DNA from: Liolophura sinensis
Taxonomy: Eukaryota; Mollusca; Polyplacophora; Chitonida; Chitonidae
DNA: 64,000 nucleotides
Direction of reading: 5' to 3'
Assembly: GCF_032854445.1 (NCBI RefSeq)
Contig: NC_088296.1
Location: 12,934,706 to 12,998,705 of the forward strand
The notes beneath the pieces were generated by a model, which searched no databases, was not told the origin of the DNA, and saw nothing but the letters and a program-made list of their open reading frames with translations. Positions 46,086 to 62,965 of the stretch are shown one piece after another. A program made the position numbers and the translations under genes. How positions within the stretch are numbered: position 1 is the first letter of the stretch; every line of letters begins with the position of its first letter.

Positions 46086-46884
46086 TCGATATTGTCGTGG
46101 TCAGGCCACAAACAAAAAGCTGCATCTAATTTGCAAACTTGGGACATTGGATAAAACTTATAAGGTGAGCAACACCCTTAGGAATTTGGTTATCAATCAG
46201 AAGGAAACAACATTTTTACAGTATTACGGTAAATACGCCTAAAACACACCCACTTGTAAATTTGGGATATTTTCATAAACAGGGCTTTATATTGTATGAC
46301 ACAACAGATGTAAACAACACGTCTAGAAATTTTTTTTATCAATCTGCACCACGAAATGTTTGGCGTAAATATGAACAAAAAGCACCTAATTCGTTAAAAA
46401 TACCAGTATAATTAATAACCTCTAATTTGCAGTTTCGGGATATTTTCATGAAACCATTGCGTTTGACAAAAATCTGTAGAAATTGTTTATCGATCGGTAA
46501 CCAAGAAAAACTTGGCAAACACGAAACAAACGATCATTATATGTATCTTAGTTGTCATTACTATATTCAACGTTACGACAAAGATTAATCAGAATTAGAC
46601 ACCGTCATGAAACAGAGTGCAGTAAATCGTGCTAATACCGTACGTGTGACAAGCAGCAGCTGGACTGCATAATTGTAATTTTAGACATGTTACCATGGTG
46701 CATTGTGCCACAACATGGCTTTCAGTCGGGTTCATACTTTATAGTTGCAACCTTTAATAGATTGTGTGGACATTCACGGTGAAAGATTTTGCATAACTAA
46801 TTATTTGGTCTGCGGAAATAGGTTCTGTGTACAACCAAGACGCGAACGATCGTGTCATTGGCACCAAATTTTGTTGAGTAGGCC

Positions 46885-47015
46885 TAAAACATGACCAGAC
46901 TGGTCATGGGTGGTTTTAAAATGTGACTAGAGTGAGTAGGCTCAGAAGGTGACCAGAGTGAGTGGCCTGTAAATGTGACCATAGCGAGTGGTCTTAAAGA
47001 AGTGAGGCCTAAGAA
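46885..47015 (+). repeat. Sister array of the 26-bp minisatellite
   Basis: About four to five diverged units (gtgactagagtgagtaggct, then caga/aaa-ggtgacc) matching the 337-568 array. Confidence 0.65.
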
Positions 47016-48202
47016 GTGACAAACTGTTAAAACTAACTGGCAATGCTGGTGAGTGACCAAATTCTCTAGTATTTTCATGTTAAAGTGTTTACTGTGGACA
47101 CTTATGTGACCATAACACTTGTTCAGAGTCAAACATTTTATAGAAATTTTATCACACCTCACTTCATTGTATAACATAGGATAACTTCTGTGCTTGAAGA
47201 TTTGCGCGTTGAAACAGTGTTACTGTCATGTAATAGACAGTAACACAGCTTAAGAGTATTTTCAGAGGAAATTAAGCTATTCGAGCCCAAAGACAGTATA
47301 AAGGAACTGAGATACATGTTCTGTTTCCGATAACTTATGTACCAATGTTCTATACCTTTTTAATGCTGACTCTACTCATTCGCTTAAAACATTCCACGCG
47401 TCTTTCCAACATCATTGAAAACTGTTCACTGCTTCTCTTTACACGAGTCCGTCCTAATTTTGTACATTATATACTTTCTTCTGACGGTTAACGTTGATTT
47501 TGGTTTACGGCTGGTATACGAATGTCTGTTTCGACGCATAGATTCTCAATGTGCATCTTGGAAAAGACGCCAGGAAAGGGCATTCTCAGCGAATGGCTGA
47601 CCTATCCTAGAAGAGATTGACACCATCCAGAACTTTTGTTACTGACGTAGGTGTAGACTATTTAAAACCATTCATAGTGACTAGAGCACTGTCTCACGAC
47701 TGTCTATTCACATGCTCTCACAATAAGAGTCATACACGTGGAAAAACTAAATAGTGAATCGTCACAATCTAAGAGGTGGACAACAGTAGGCATCAGCAGA
47801 TCGAGAGCTGAGCGAAGGTATTCAAGAACAGAACAATACAGCAGTCTCAAAGCATGTTAAGCAAAGAAAATTCCAGTCGATATCTAACCCACCCATATGT
47901 GCCCCCCATATCGGTGGGTCTCGTGCAGAGCAAAATAAAGACACTTCGGAAGGTGTTGAAAGCCATGCTCGCCAAAGAATTCGGGTTGGACATCGTGGGA
48001 CCAAATACACTGTTTTGTTAGGTCGAAGCTATTATCAACGGTCGTCAAATAACGGATGTACGATCCCCGGAACGCAAAAGCCCTTACCTGAACCATCTAC
48101 TGATTCTTAGAGTCACCTGGGGTATTCACCTTATCAGACAGACACAGAAAACAATGCCGACATGCCTAGCTGTTGGTATTCTGGTAGCGGTGGGTACATT
48201 AG

Positions 48203-48280
48203 TTATTTATTTACTCGATTGGTGTTTCACGCAGTTCTCAAGGATAGTTTCACTTATATGATGGCGACTAGCATTAAATT
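48203..48280 (-). mobile_element. SINE family A 3' fragment
   Basis: tatttatttactcgattggt, then caaggatagtttcacttata. Diverged. Confidence 0.7.
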
Positions 48281-48930
48281 TCAGATGATTCAAATTAGCC
48301 GCTTTTAAGAAGGTGTTTAAATACTTTCTGTAGACGTCAATATGCCGAAAAAACAGAGTCCACGCTGAAAGGTCATTCGGAACTGTACAGCAGAGTTTTC
48401 CCACGCATTGTCTCCCAGACGTAGATGAAAACAACTGTGTGAAATTTACAGTTTTTACACAGTTATAACAACAGAGGAGCTAGAAGAATAATAACAACAT
48501 GCACCCGACTTCCAAGAAGTCTGTATACACGATTTTTAGTGTCTGTTTTAGAACAAACCTGTTTTATACTTCCTCCATACAGTCCGTCTCTCGATTCTAT
48601 AATCTCTCAAAATATCACTGATTTTCTGATATGAGTAAACACTGTACGTGATCCGTGTTAGGGAATAGACGCTTCGTATATGAGTGAAATACCGTAACAT
48701 AGGTCGAAATGGAGGCGTGTCTTCAGACTATAGACTTTACATATATATGGCACATCTTATCTGGACGTGTATCTGTGCAGAGACCAAACGCCATCCTCTC
48801 TCGCAGTCTTTACGACAAGAGGGCTAGTTTCAATTTTGACATTATAAATTATCCTTGCTTGGACAGCAATATACCGAAGGGTCCTGTATATGGCGTGTAC
48901 ATATCTAGCCTTGTAGCATCTTTTAGATTC

Positions 48931-49184
48931 GGGGCCTCCGTGGCTCAGTTGGTTAGCGCAGCGTAATGACCCAGGAGTCTATCACCAATGCGGTCGCTGT
49001 GAGTTCAAGTCCAGCTCATGCTGCCCTCCTCTCCGGTCGTAAATGGGAAGGTCTTCAGCAACCTGCGGATGGTCGTGGGTTTTCCCCTGGCTCTGCCCGG
49101 TTTTCTCCCACCAATATGCTGGTCGCCGTCGTAGAAGTGAAATATTCTAGAGTACGGCGTAAAACACCAATCACATAAAAAATC
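48931..49184 (+). mobile_element. SINE family A, full length
   Basis: ggggcctccgtggctcagtt head with A box tggctcagttgg, B-box-like gagttcaagtcc, core ggtcgccgtcgtagaagtga, and an A-rich end. Confidence 0.93.
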
Positions 49185-49298
49185 TTTTAGATCGTGTGTG
49201 TTATGTGACAATTTCAATCGACGCCGCAAGATATTACTGGAAAAATCTGTATGTCAAGGCTATTCCATCAAGCACTTTGACCTTAAGTTTCTTGAGTT

Positions 49299-50126
49299 TT
49301 ACACTGAGTGCACTTCTCCTGTAGCAAAAGAATAGCGCAAAATTATCTTCCTATATTTCTTCAAATAGAACTCCTTTCCAAGGCCCATACCTTGGTAGTG
49401 GTGGTAATGCCGGATGAGATGGACACAGCTATGGTGGTTATTTGGAACTATCATTTGATGGGTGGGTCCAGCAGACAGGCATGATGTAAATATACAGCCT
49501 CCGGATTTCTTGAACCCTTCTAATTTGAGCAGAGCGCTGGTTCTCTTCAGAGATCCTTGAGCAGAGCTAAGATCCTTAAGCTCTTCTTTCGGTGAAAGGG
49601 CCGTTGAATACATTCAGTTGTCTATTTTGCCGATCTCAGCAGCTCTAACACCGATGAAAATCCTTTCTGGGGTGAATATATATTCCGCAAACGTGCAAGT
49701 TTAACGCCACCCATCTCCACCCTTTTACCACTAAGAAAAACTGTCCAGAAGCCTTGTGGTCGGATCATCTTTTGCCTCCCGTTTAAACACCGTGTCAATA
49801 TCCGGTGACCTGATTTTGAAAGTGGGTTGTACAGGTCACTTGGATCTGTCCATAAAAAGTCGGGTCCATGTTTCCACGTTTCGGAGATAATATGGTAAAC
49901 CATCAGCGTTCAATCCTCGAGATGCATTATGGGCTGAATTTTCGAAAGAACTGACGTACCTCCGCGGATTTGAGCTTGAAGCTTCATCCATCTTCGATAG
50001 CCTGATTTTGCAACAAACGTCTGGAAACGTTGAATCGTGGAACTATTTCACTGTCCGATTTCAGTTCTAGTTCACCACGCAATGTATCATCTATATTAAC
50101 GTTGAGAGCGGCAGCCGTCAATTCAA
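49299..50126 (-). pseudogene. BEL/Pao-type LTR retrotransposon pol relic (RNase H to integrase N-terminus)
   Basis: Read on the - strand in three pieces. 50124-50000 gives ELTAAALN, like the start of the Pao RNase H segment. About 49940-49904 gives NASRGLNADG, matching the N-P-A-D-x-x-S-R-G-x pattern. 49903-49622 begins SETWKHGPDFLW, the Pao W-x-x-G-P-x-F-L motif. 49613-49299 has MIVPNNHHSCVHLIRHYHH, like the HHCC region of integrase. Frameshifts and stops separate the pieces and no LTRs were found, so this is an inactive fragment. Confidence 0.72.
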
Positions 50127-50328
50127 ACTAAGCAATAACCAGGAAGAAGCACTCTTTGCCTTTCTAGTCACCAAACTGGACCTAGCTTACGAGTATCTAG
50201 TACTCTATCATTGCTAACATTTCAGAAGTGATGTTGTTCAGAGATGATTATCTCAAGCTTGTTGGTACGCTGAACTCTTCCAGCTTGAGGAGTTTGTCTA
50301 ACCATGTCTTTCAACTGGATAAACCCAC

Positions 50329-50450
50329 CCCGAAAGCTCAGTTGGTAGAGCGTCCGCTTCGGGGACGGTAGATCCAGGGTCAATTCTGGGTTGGGTCACA
50401 CCTGATCTTAAAAGAGGAAGTCGTAACTTCCTCGCTTGACGTCCAGCATT
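50329..50450 (+). mobile_element. SINE family B head
   Basis: aagctcagttggtagagcgt (A box), tccagggtcaattctgggt (B-box-like), then gaagtcgtaacttcctcgct and gacgtccagcattaag. It departs from the 1815-2180 copy after this point. Confidence 0.7.
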
Positions 50451-50699
50451 AAGATGCCGAGGAAGCTTGCTGGAGTGTACCTCTGAACACCGAGAGCCCT
50501 CTCTGCCGGGCAACGATACCTTCTTCATTTCTACTTTTTCTGCTCCTTTAGCTGAAAACTCTTTGATCCGCTGGTATGTATTTCAACACCGACATCGCGT
50601 TGCTGAACAAATTATATGGTAGACATCCTTCTTTTCTCTAAACTGCTTAAAGTGACAAGGTTGTTAAAAAGGAACACATAAAATAACTTTCATCTTCCT

Positions 50700-51320
50700 A
50701 CTAAAGCGTGACAAATACTCATATTTGGGGTTATTCGAGACCAAATATTGACCTTTGATCCGTTCTTAAGTGGATTTGTGCATGATGATTGAACGTTAGG
50801 AATTAAAATTTTTATAATCAGGCGATCACAAGATATCTTTTGGTAAAAATCACTCCTCTCTTCATGACCGATAGAAGCCCTAATGTGTGGTAAATAGATC
50901 CCTATTAAATGGCTTAATGCATTATAGTTTGGGACATACGAATCGGCCTTCAATGATAAGATTTCCATGAAGAACCTTTAAAATAACTTCCATTATTGTA
51001 CTCTCGTTCTCTGGTAATTTAGTCCAAATACTGACATTTGACCCGCGTTCCTAAATGGATTTGCGTGGATTATACAATCGCCATATGTCGAGGTATCATG
51101 ATGAAAAAATAACCGCTGTACGCCACATGACTGATAAAATTCCTAATTATAGTTAATTAGAAATCCATGTACGCCACATGACAGATAAAAGTCAAAATTA
51201 GAGTTAATAAGGCTGTTCTTAAATGACTTTTAAAATCAACTGGGAACTTAAGAATCGGCTTCTATTGATACATTGCCGTGATGAACATTAGTGCCATCAT
51301 TGTACTTCTCCTGGCTTGTA
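50700..51320. repeat. Diverged ~300-bp tandem duplication
   Basis: Landmarks at 50705-50790 (caaatactcatatttgg, gaccaaatattgacctttga, tggatttgtgc) recur at 51025-51070, and the gaatcggcc/ttctaat-gataaga block near 50940 recurs near 51250. Confidence 0.45.
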
Positions 51321-51394
51321 TTAGTCGTCAGATTTGCTGAAATTTAGGGCCAGTGTGCCGATTATAATTCGTTTACTGATGGATCGAAGAATAG

Positions 51395-51758
51395 AGGGCG
51401 TCTTAGGCTGATAGAGGCTGTCTTAGGCTGTCTTAGGCTGATAGAGGCTGTCTTAGGCTGATAGGGGCTGTCTTTGGCTGATAGAGGCTGTCAGGCTGAT
51501 AGAGACTGTCTTAGGTTGATAGAGGCTGTCTTAGGTTGATAGAGACCGTCTTAGGCTGGTAGAGGCCGTCTTAGGCTGTTAAAGGCTGTCTTAGGCTGAT
51601 AGGGGCTGTCTTAGGCTGATAGAGACTGTCTTAGGCTGGTAGAGGCCGTCTTAGCCTGATAGAGGCTGTCTTAGGCTGATAGAGACTGTCTTAGGCTGAT
51701 AGAGGCCGTCTTAGGTTGATAGAGACTGTCTTAGGCTGATAGAGGCTGTCTTAGAGCA
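51395..51758 (+). repeat. 20-bp minisatellite, ~18 copies
   Basis: Unit aggctgatagaggctgtctt, with some 10-base half units. Confidence 0.94.
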
Positions 51759-51877
51759 GCCAATCTCTTCTCTTCGTCTGTCATCCTCTTTTTAATCATT
51801 TTTTAATCACAGAGGCCAGGGCTTCTCTCCTGGCCTTATGATACCTTTCTTCTGGGCATGTCCGGAGGACATTGATG

Positions 51878-52320
51878 TGTACTGATTCGCTTTCCTGCCT
51901 TTTGGCAATAACGAATAATAAATTTAAAGATAAGTTTAGTTTTGAAATATTAGCCTCACACATAGAGAAACTTATGAAAAGAGATAAGAATGTTGTATTC
52001 TGTTAGATACCAAGTCATTCTGTCATCTACGAAAACACGGTCATAGACAGAGAGGTAAAGGCTGCGCTAAGTAAACCCAAATCGAAAACAAAATACCGTA
52101 TACTGATTTCGTTCAAATATTTCTTAATGTATTCGTCTCCTTTGTCAGGTCCAAAATGACTCCTGAGCTCATAATAACTTACAAGACATTCGCTCTGTTA
52201 TTGGCTGTAATTCTTATACACTTGGTCTCGAAGAGACGTAATAGTTTTAACGGGGTATCCGTATTGGGCATTCTCGTTTGCCACACAAGTTTATATTTGA
52301 TATGAGTATTGCTCTCCTGG
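51878..52320 (+). pseudogene. LINE (non-LTR retrotransposon) ribonuclease H relic
   Basis: Frame from 51878 reads CTDSLSCLLAI, then KNVVFC, a stop at 52004-52006, IPSHSVIYENTVIDREVKAA and on to 52158. This is the T-D-S-x-S ... W-x-P-S-H ... N ... D ... K-A pattern of LINE-type RNase H, with the usual Trp replaced by the stop. Further on, with a 1-base shift, IRIGHSRLPHKF resembles the L-R-I-G-H-x-R-L-x-H C-terminal motif of such elements. A SINE follows at 52322. Confidence 0.75.
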
Positions 52321-52321
52321 A

Positions 52322-52579
52322 GGGTCTCCGTGGCTCAGTTGGTTAGCGCAGCGTAATGACCCAGGAATCTCTCACCAATGCGGTCGCTGTGAGCTCAAGT
52401 CCAGCTCATGCTGGCTTTCTCTCCTGCCATACGTTGGCAGGTTTGCCAGCAACCTGCGGATGGTCGTCGCTTTCCTCCAGGCTCTGCCCGTTTTCCTCCC
52501 ATTATAATGCTGGCCTCCGTTGTATAAGTGAAATATTCTTGAGTATGGGGTAAAACACCAATCAAATAAATAAATAAAT
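52322..52579 (+). mobile_element. SINE family A, full length
   Basis: gggtctccgtggctcagttg head to caccaatcaaataaataaat. Inserted at or near the end of the LINE relic. Confidence 0.93.
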
Positions 52580-54202
52580 CAAAAACCATATACTACATTC
52601 CGTTTTAAACATGTTCTCGCCACGATATGGTGTAAAGCCATACTCTTTCGTTCATTCATTAATTCATTCATTTCAACATCAATGAAAACTGTTGACTGCT
52701 TTTCTCTTCGTGTTTTAGGAATTGGCTCTGTCATTATTGGACGCATTTTGGTTGAGGGCTAATGTAGGAATGTCTGTTTCGGCGTTTATAGATACGGTTT
52801 ATGTGTTCTTTCTGATACAAGTTTACAAAACATTTCTTAGTTAGACAGCATGGGCTGTCTAGCTGACTGAGTGGTATCTTTTGTTACTAGTCATTAACTT
52901 TGCTAGCCAGCAGAGGCTGTTTAACTGTCTGTCTGATTGTGGAAGTGCTTTTTAGTGCTAGTCACTAGCCTGGTTTACTCTGTCTACGTCTTAAATGATG
53001 AAAAAATAAAAATGATCTCATTCAGTTTAATGAAATGATTTTAAGTTAAACAAAACATTGTCATAATGTTTTTGTCATTGATAAATTCGCTCAGTACCTT
53101 GGATGGGGAGATAGCTGGGTTTATCTTGTGGCCAATTGCCCCTCTTCTTGCCAAATATTTAAGCAAGGATTTACTACTGTATATTATCCGGATCCAAGTT
53201 AAAATCTGTTTTTATTTTTAGCCATATAAATATTGCTACTTTAAGTAAAATGTCATTCTTATGAAAGACCATTTCAGTCAGACTTGACAAATTGTGTTTT
53301 TCTTTCCTGCAACTCAGCAAGACACGGAGGGCGGGTTTTATCGTCCAGTGTCTCACTGTAATGGCTGTATGGGCCTGACTATGAATCAACGTGATCGATT
53401 GTGCTTTTGTCTGCGACCAGAGGCCAAATTATTCATTTTGTGGACATTTATGTTAAACCTCATCGTAAAAGGTGGGATCTCAAAAAGTTACAAAGATATG
53501 CAAAATCCGAATACACTGCCAAATATACCAGAATGCATGGAAACATTATCAAACTTAAACACTTTTTATGACGTCAGAAGTTCGACCAATGGCGAGCTTT
53601 TAAAGTTTTCAATGCAATATTTTTTCAAACCTGTTCTAACCAGTTCTAACCTGTTCTAAGTATATCAAATTTTAGGAGAATCCGTTACTTAGTTCTTGAG
53701 AGGAAGATTTTTAATGGTTTTGATAAAAATCCAAGATGGCCGCCACGTCACGTGACCAAAGTTAACAAAAAAACAGCCAAAGAAGCCTCGTTCCTAAAAG
53801 AACTTGTTCCTAAAATCACCAAATTTCAGCATCCAACAAAAAATTTTAATTAGCTCTTAAAGCTTTCAAATAGCTTTCAAAAAAAGGAAGAAATATAATC
53901 AAAATACCTCCAGCATTGCCGTAGCTGTCAAACGGCCATTGCGTTATTGTCCACAGTTCACAATTTGTTAGAATCTCACTCATTGGTCCACAGTAGAGGC
54001 ACAGCCCTTGGTATAGCGTGTATCAAAGAAACATTCATTGGAGTCCATCACGTGGTTGTATCTATTTTCCTTTCACTTTACCGGCATTCCGAAGATTAAT
54101 CAAACTTATGGTGAATAAACTCCCACTTTGTTTTAAACCTACCAAACCCAGGCATCAAAGTTTATACACATATATTTAAAGCCTAATTTTTCCTCAGTGC
54201 TG

Positions 54203-54397
54203 TTAAAATTTAGCTGTCTGCCAGGATTTCTTATCCCAACTCCTGTCAGCCCGGCAAAGATTTGGCTGAGTATAAAAATCTTCCGTCTTCCCCCAGGCCT
54301 TCCTGGGGGCCAAATCGTCTGGCAACTTGAAAAAACTAACTCTAGGGTCCTGCGATGACCTGTTTTTACAACCGTACGCGGAACAGCAAACCACTTC
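54203..54397 (-). pseudogene. THAP zinc-finger-like fragment
   Basis: - strand frame VVCCSAYGCKNRSSQ, then VSFFKLPDDLAPRKAW (54397-54300), matches the start of a THAP domain: C-x(2-4)-C, the V-S-F-x-x-x-P segment and the conserved W. The codon where such proteins usually start reads GTG. After the W the expected second Cys-His pair is absent and a second frame takes over, so the domain looks truncated or frameshifted. THAP domains occur in cellular DNA-binding proteins and in P-element-type transposases; I cannot tell which this was. Confidence 0.5.
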
Positions 54398-54628
54398 GTG
54401 AAGAAATTCGATATGCTTGCTGTCACTTGTGTGGCTTTTTAACACTGAATTAAATGGCGGAGCTCGACAGCTCGTCAAGGTTGGATACGTTTTACGTCAT
54501 TCGGCGGAGGCTACCGAGAGTGGGCGGAAATATGCATAAACCCTGCTTCATTATCAAGTGATTTTAATACCATATTGCTCAGATTACTGTACTTTTTTCC
54601 AATTTTTTGTTACACTCAGTTTAACAAT

Positions 54629-54780
54629 ATTTATTTATTTCATTGATGTTTTACGCCTTACTCAAGAATATTTCACTTATACGACGGCAGCCAGCATTAT
54701 GGTGGGTGAAAACCGGGCAGAGCCCTGAGAAAAGCCTCGACCATCCGCAGGTTGCTGAGAAAGACCTTCTCACGGACGGA
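54629..54780 (-). mobile_element. SINE family A, 5'-truncated
   Basis: (attt)n, ttttacgccttactcaagaa, to gttgctgagaaagaccttct. Confidence 0.87.
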
Positions 54781-55447
54781 GTTTAGCAATATATACAGCG
54801 ATAGCTACTTATGAAAAAATAACCAATCTAGACACCAATCCTTTACGTACGACGTAAAACCACAAGCACACATGCATACATACATACAGACAGACAGACA
54901 TACATACAGCCATGCGTACATACACAATACTCAGTGTGAATTCAGCTTCTATCTCAAAGGTTAACACCAAAGAACACCCCTATCCCATTAAATTTTAACA
55001 ATAAGGAGTTTTTAAAGCGATTCTTCATTATTATGAGATAGGACTCAGATGCACTGTGTTGACCTTTGTTGTGATAGAGGAAATCTGTACATTTTTGCCG
55101 CGGCAAAGGTTTGCTTTCTCGATCGTGGTATGATGATTACATTCCTCAACAGGATAGGATAGTATTTTTCTACAACAAGTAGAACTGCTTTTAGAAATTA
55201 TACGTTCCTTGAATTGTGAAGTGTAACTGTGTATATTTTGAGATCTGTAAGCCTGGATGTAATTGAACGAATCAGTCAGTAGCGTCATTGCCGTTCCACG
55301 TAAGGGGACATTTGACAGAAAATATAAGAAAACCTAGATTATGGTCTTGAAATATATTATTTATAAAACACAAGAAAGGAGGATTATTTTTGTAGATTTT
55401 CTTATATTTCAAATATTTTCCAAACACTTTTAAAACAGATCAGATCA

Positions 55448-55453
55448 TTTATT
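55448..55453 (-). terminator. CTSL: Candidate cathepsin L poly(A) signal
   Basis: AATAAA on the - strand, about 175 bases after the stop codon at 55628. First canonical hexamer downstream. Confidence 0.55.
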
Positions 55454-55627
55454 TAAATATTCATAATGTATCTGTAGAAATATTCCTACAAGTGTTTAGA
55501 ATAATTCTAATTAACGATTTAACAGCTATTTTTTGGTTTGAAAATTAACAAAAAAAAAAAAAAATACTAAAGAAAAACCTCCAACTGGGAATTTGTCTTG
55601 CTGCTGTTCCGCTCTAACGTTGCTCAT

Positions 55628-60052
<4,425 letters not shown>

Positions 60053-60133
60053 CTGGAGGTAAAAACAGACAATAAGAACGCATTGATTAATTGCTGGAGT
60101 TGATACCTTTGTCATACAACCTCATACGGCTTA

Positions 60134-60430
60134 AGGCCATTCTGTGGGATGGTCCTAGACAATACATTTATTTATTTATTTATTTGAATGGTGTTTTACG
60201 CCGTACTCAAGAATATTTCACTTATATGACGGCGCCCAGAATTATGGTGGGTGGAAACCGGGCAGAGCCCGGGGGAAACCCACCACCATCCGCAGGTTGC
60301 TGGAGGACCTTCCCACGTACGGCCGGAGAGCATGAGCTGGACTTACACTCACAGCGACAGCATTGGTGAGAGACTCCAGGGTCATTGCGCTGCACTAGCG
60401 CGCTAACCGACTGAGCCATGGAGGCCCCGT
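60134..60430 (-). mobile_element. SINE family A, full length, sharing ~40 bp of 3' flank with the 59513 copy
   Basis: SINE body 60166-60428. The preceding bases (cttaaggccattctgtggga, then tggtcctagacaatacat) are identical to those left of the 59513 copy. No target duplication is seen on its right side. Confidence 0.92.
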
Positions 60431-62959
60431 ATGGTAAAGAACTGATGTTTTGCAGCTTGAGTTAGACTTTTTTAGTATTCTAAGAACACAAATCCGAGTG
60501 TAGATGTTCTAAAACATTCGGCGAGCATTCATTCTTTTCTGGATTTTGGGGAATAATACGTACATATAATTGACGCAATTAATATAGAATTTAAGGTTTA
60601 ACATCTACCGGTTTAAGGTTAACATCAACGATTCGTTTTATTTATCACATACATCCATGTAGGGCATATAAAATAGAAAAAAATACACAGTAACCTATAA
60701 AAATAAGCTATCATTTTTTATTCTTTTTAAGGTTATTCAAAAATAATATTTTTATTGTGAACTATATGATTTGGTTTAAATTTCTAAGCAATCAAAATTT
60801 CTAAATACATCTGTTATAGCGAACACATAAAATTACATAAGGTGCCTGTAAACCCACTCAGAATGCATACCTTATGGCAGCCGCGAATCGTAGTAAGCTA
60901 TAACTTGTATGCCATGTTGAAATATTTCAGCCAAACAAATTAAGTATAGTGGTACTACGTAGAATAAACTTATATTTGCTCGACGGAAAGTATACCGTTA
61001 TAATATTAGAGACATCCGAAACAGTCATTTTATATTGTTTTGAAAACGTACGTGTTCAACGCCTATGAGGGGAAAGCTGTGATGACAATTATTCTAGATG
61101 AAACACAAAGCCACACTAAATGATTCCCGACAACAAATATTTGACATCACGTTTGTTAGACTGTCGGATATGTTTTGTCGGTTAATTAATTGTCCGCTTT
61201 TGTTCGCCGGAGTTTCTGTCCGCCCATTAGTCGGTTATGTTTTAACTGCCATACTACTTAATATTTCGCTATTCTTAAAGTAACACGGTTGTGAACTGGC
61301 CAAGAATGTGAAAGTTTACAGAAACACTTTTGTTGTTTGTGTATATCACTAGTCTGTACAAAGATAATGCATTTGCTAAAAAGTTAAATCTGGCGACGTA
61401 TTTTGGCACAAGAAATCGAATGGTGCAAACTGCATTGCTCTCCGACCAATGCTTTTTGTTGTAGCGACGTTTAAAACATTGGTGAAGTAATAATTGTGTG
61501 CCCAGCAACGTATTTTACTCCGAAAGAAACCAGAAAAATTTGCAGTTTTATTTATCACTTGTCGATTGCTTACATTATTCCACACCTTTTGGCACCTTAC
61601 TTATGTGAGTTAGTGTTAAATTGTAGATTTTAGAACAGACTGTGTTTAGTACCTTACATTTTCTATATACAAATGATGGGGTATGGTAGTTTATGTACAT
61701 AAAGCCATTGGGTTTGTCTTAGACTAAGAAGTAGCAGAGTTGCTGGGTCACTTAAACGAACTTTGGTAGCCCGTTACATTTAACTGTAGGCCATAAAAAT
61801 GTACATTTACCACGTAAGACTGACAACTCTCCACAGTGTTGACTGACAGTATCAGACACTCTCAAAACTAACCAAAAGAGATTTCGTCGGGAAAAACTTC
61901 AAGAAATTGGCCAAAAATAGCATCACAAACATACATGATCTGACATGAACAGATTGCAAATGAGCTCTGAGATTTCAAGTGACCATTACAGATTACAGTT
62001 GCCTACACCCCCCCCCCCCTCTCCCGCCCGCCCCCACACCTCCACTCCACCCGGACACCATCATCTGTAATGGGCATGTGACATTCTATAACTATTGTGT
62101 ATCCCAGACAGATTTCATCCTAACTAACACTAAAATAGAACACATTTGTGTCATGCAGCCTAGACATTTACATACATTCTAGTTCAGACAAAGACTTATG
62201 AAATACATTAATAATATAACATTTTTCTCATTTTCTTGGAGCTATTTTTTATAGCTCTGCTGACAACAATTAAATCATTGATGGGACTTAATATTTATCA
62301 AAATCTTCGGATCAAAGTCGATCAACAATATCGTGAATGTCCTTATCATACAGATCATTTGCTTACGTTCTCACATGACAATATTCTGATCAAAGTTCGA
62401 TATGCTCTGCTCAAATACGCATTTATTTCCCCTAGGAAGTACAGACGTCACTGGTCTATACGATGCACTTTTGATCGTAATGTTGTTGTTGTGCTAAGCA
62501 TAAAAAATAATGCAAAATTTGAAGACCACAAACAGCCGAATATATTTCATCTTCGAAAGGATACGGCAATTTGAAGCAGTGGAATTTTACATATTTATTT
62601 TGAAGTGTGTAAGACACAATGCTGTTTTGATAATCTTGTACAAAAACTAAAGTTATGCTAAACGTGCAAGATACTAATGACAATAATACGCCTGAAAGGT
62701 GCCTAAACCATAAGGACAGTTTTCATTTAGTTCAAATATGCATTGATACCTATATTAAATACACAAGACTTACGGGAGTAAATGGAAACAGTGATAACAA
62801 GGCACGTGCTATAAGTGACCATAACCATAGTTATACTGAACATCAAGTATTGGCTTTGAACAAGAATACTAATCTTCAAATGCTGAGTTACTAAGAAATT
62901 ACGAGCTTTTAACCGAGATCAGATATAATCATCAAAACCTACTCACTTAACAAAGTATT
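60431..62959. other. 5' intron / intergenic DNA upstream of cathepsin L coding exon 1
   Basis: AT-rich, no SINE or array. A dispersed repeat relative occurs at 61370-61480 (-). Open frames such as 62236-62574 have no recognisable domain. If the first exon at 62966-63015 is real, this is its intron. Confidence 0.5.
61370..61480 (-). repeat. Inverted relative of the 45900 dispersed repeat
   Basis: Reverse complement gives aatgttttaaacgtcgctac, gagcaatgcagtttgcacca and caaaatacgtcg, in the same order as 45905-45995. Confidence 0.55.
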
Positions 62960-62965
62960 ACTTAC

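Larger units (their letters stand above)
44700..55447. other. Gene-poor intergenic DNA between GDA and the cathepsin gene
   Basis: No intact gene recognised in about 10.7 kb. Contents: dispersed repeats near 45500, 45900 and 46030; a 26-bp array at 46885-47015; SINEs at 48203-48280, 48931-49184, 50329-50450, 52322-52579 and 54629-54780; a BEL/Pao relic; a LINE RNase H relic; a THAP-like fragment; a 20-bp minisatellite. The GDA promoter should lie at 44700-45200; I see no convincing TATA box there. Confidence 0.65.

Noticed and set aside
50329-50400. tRNA gene
   Set aside because: The head of SINE family B; continues directly into SINE body and the acceptor stem is not closed.
53294-53659. 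121-codon + strand frame
   Set aside because: No recognisable domain, ends in a short cctgttctaacc repeat, and no splice or promoter support. Left uncalled.
62236-62574. 112-codon + strand frame
   Set aside because: AT-rich, no recognisable domain, no supporting signals.
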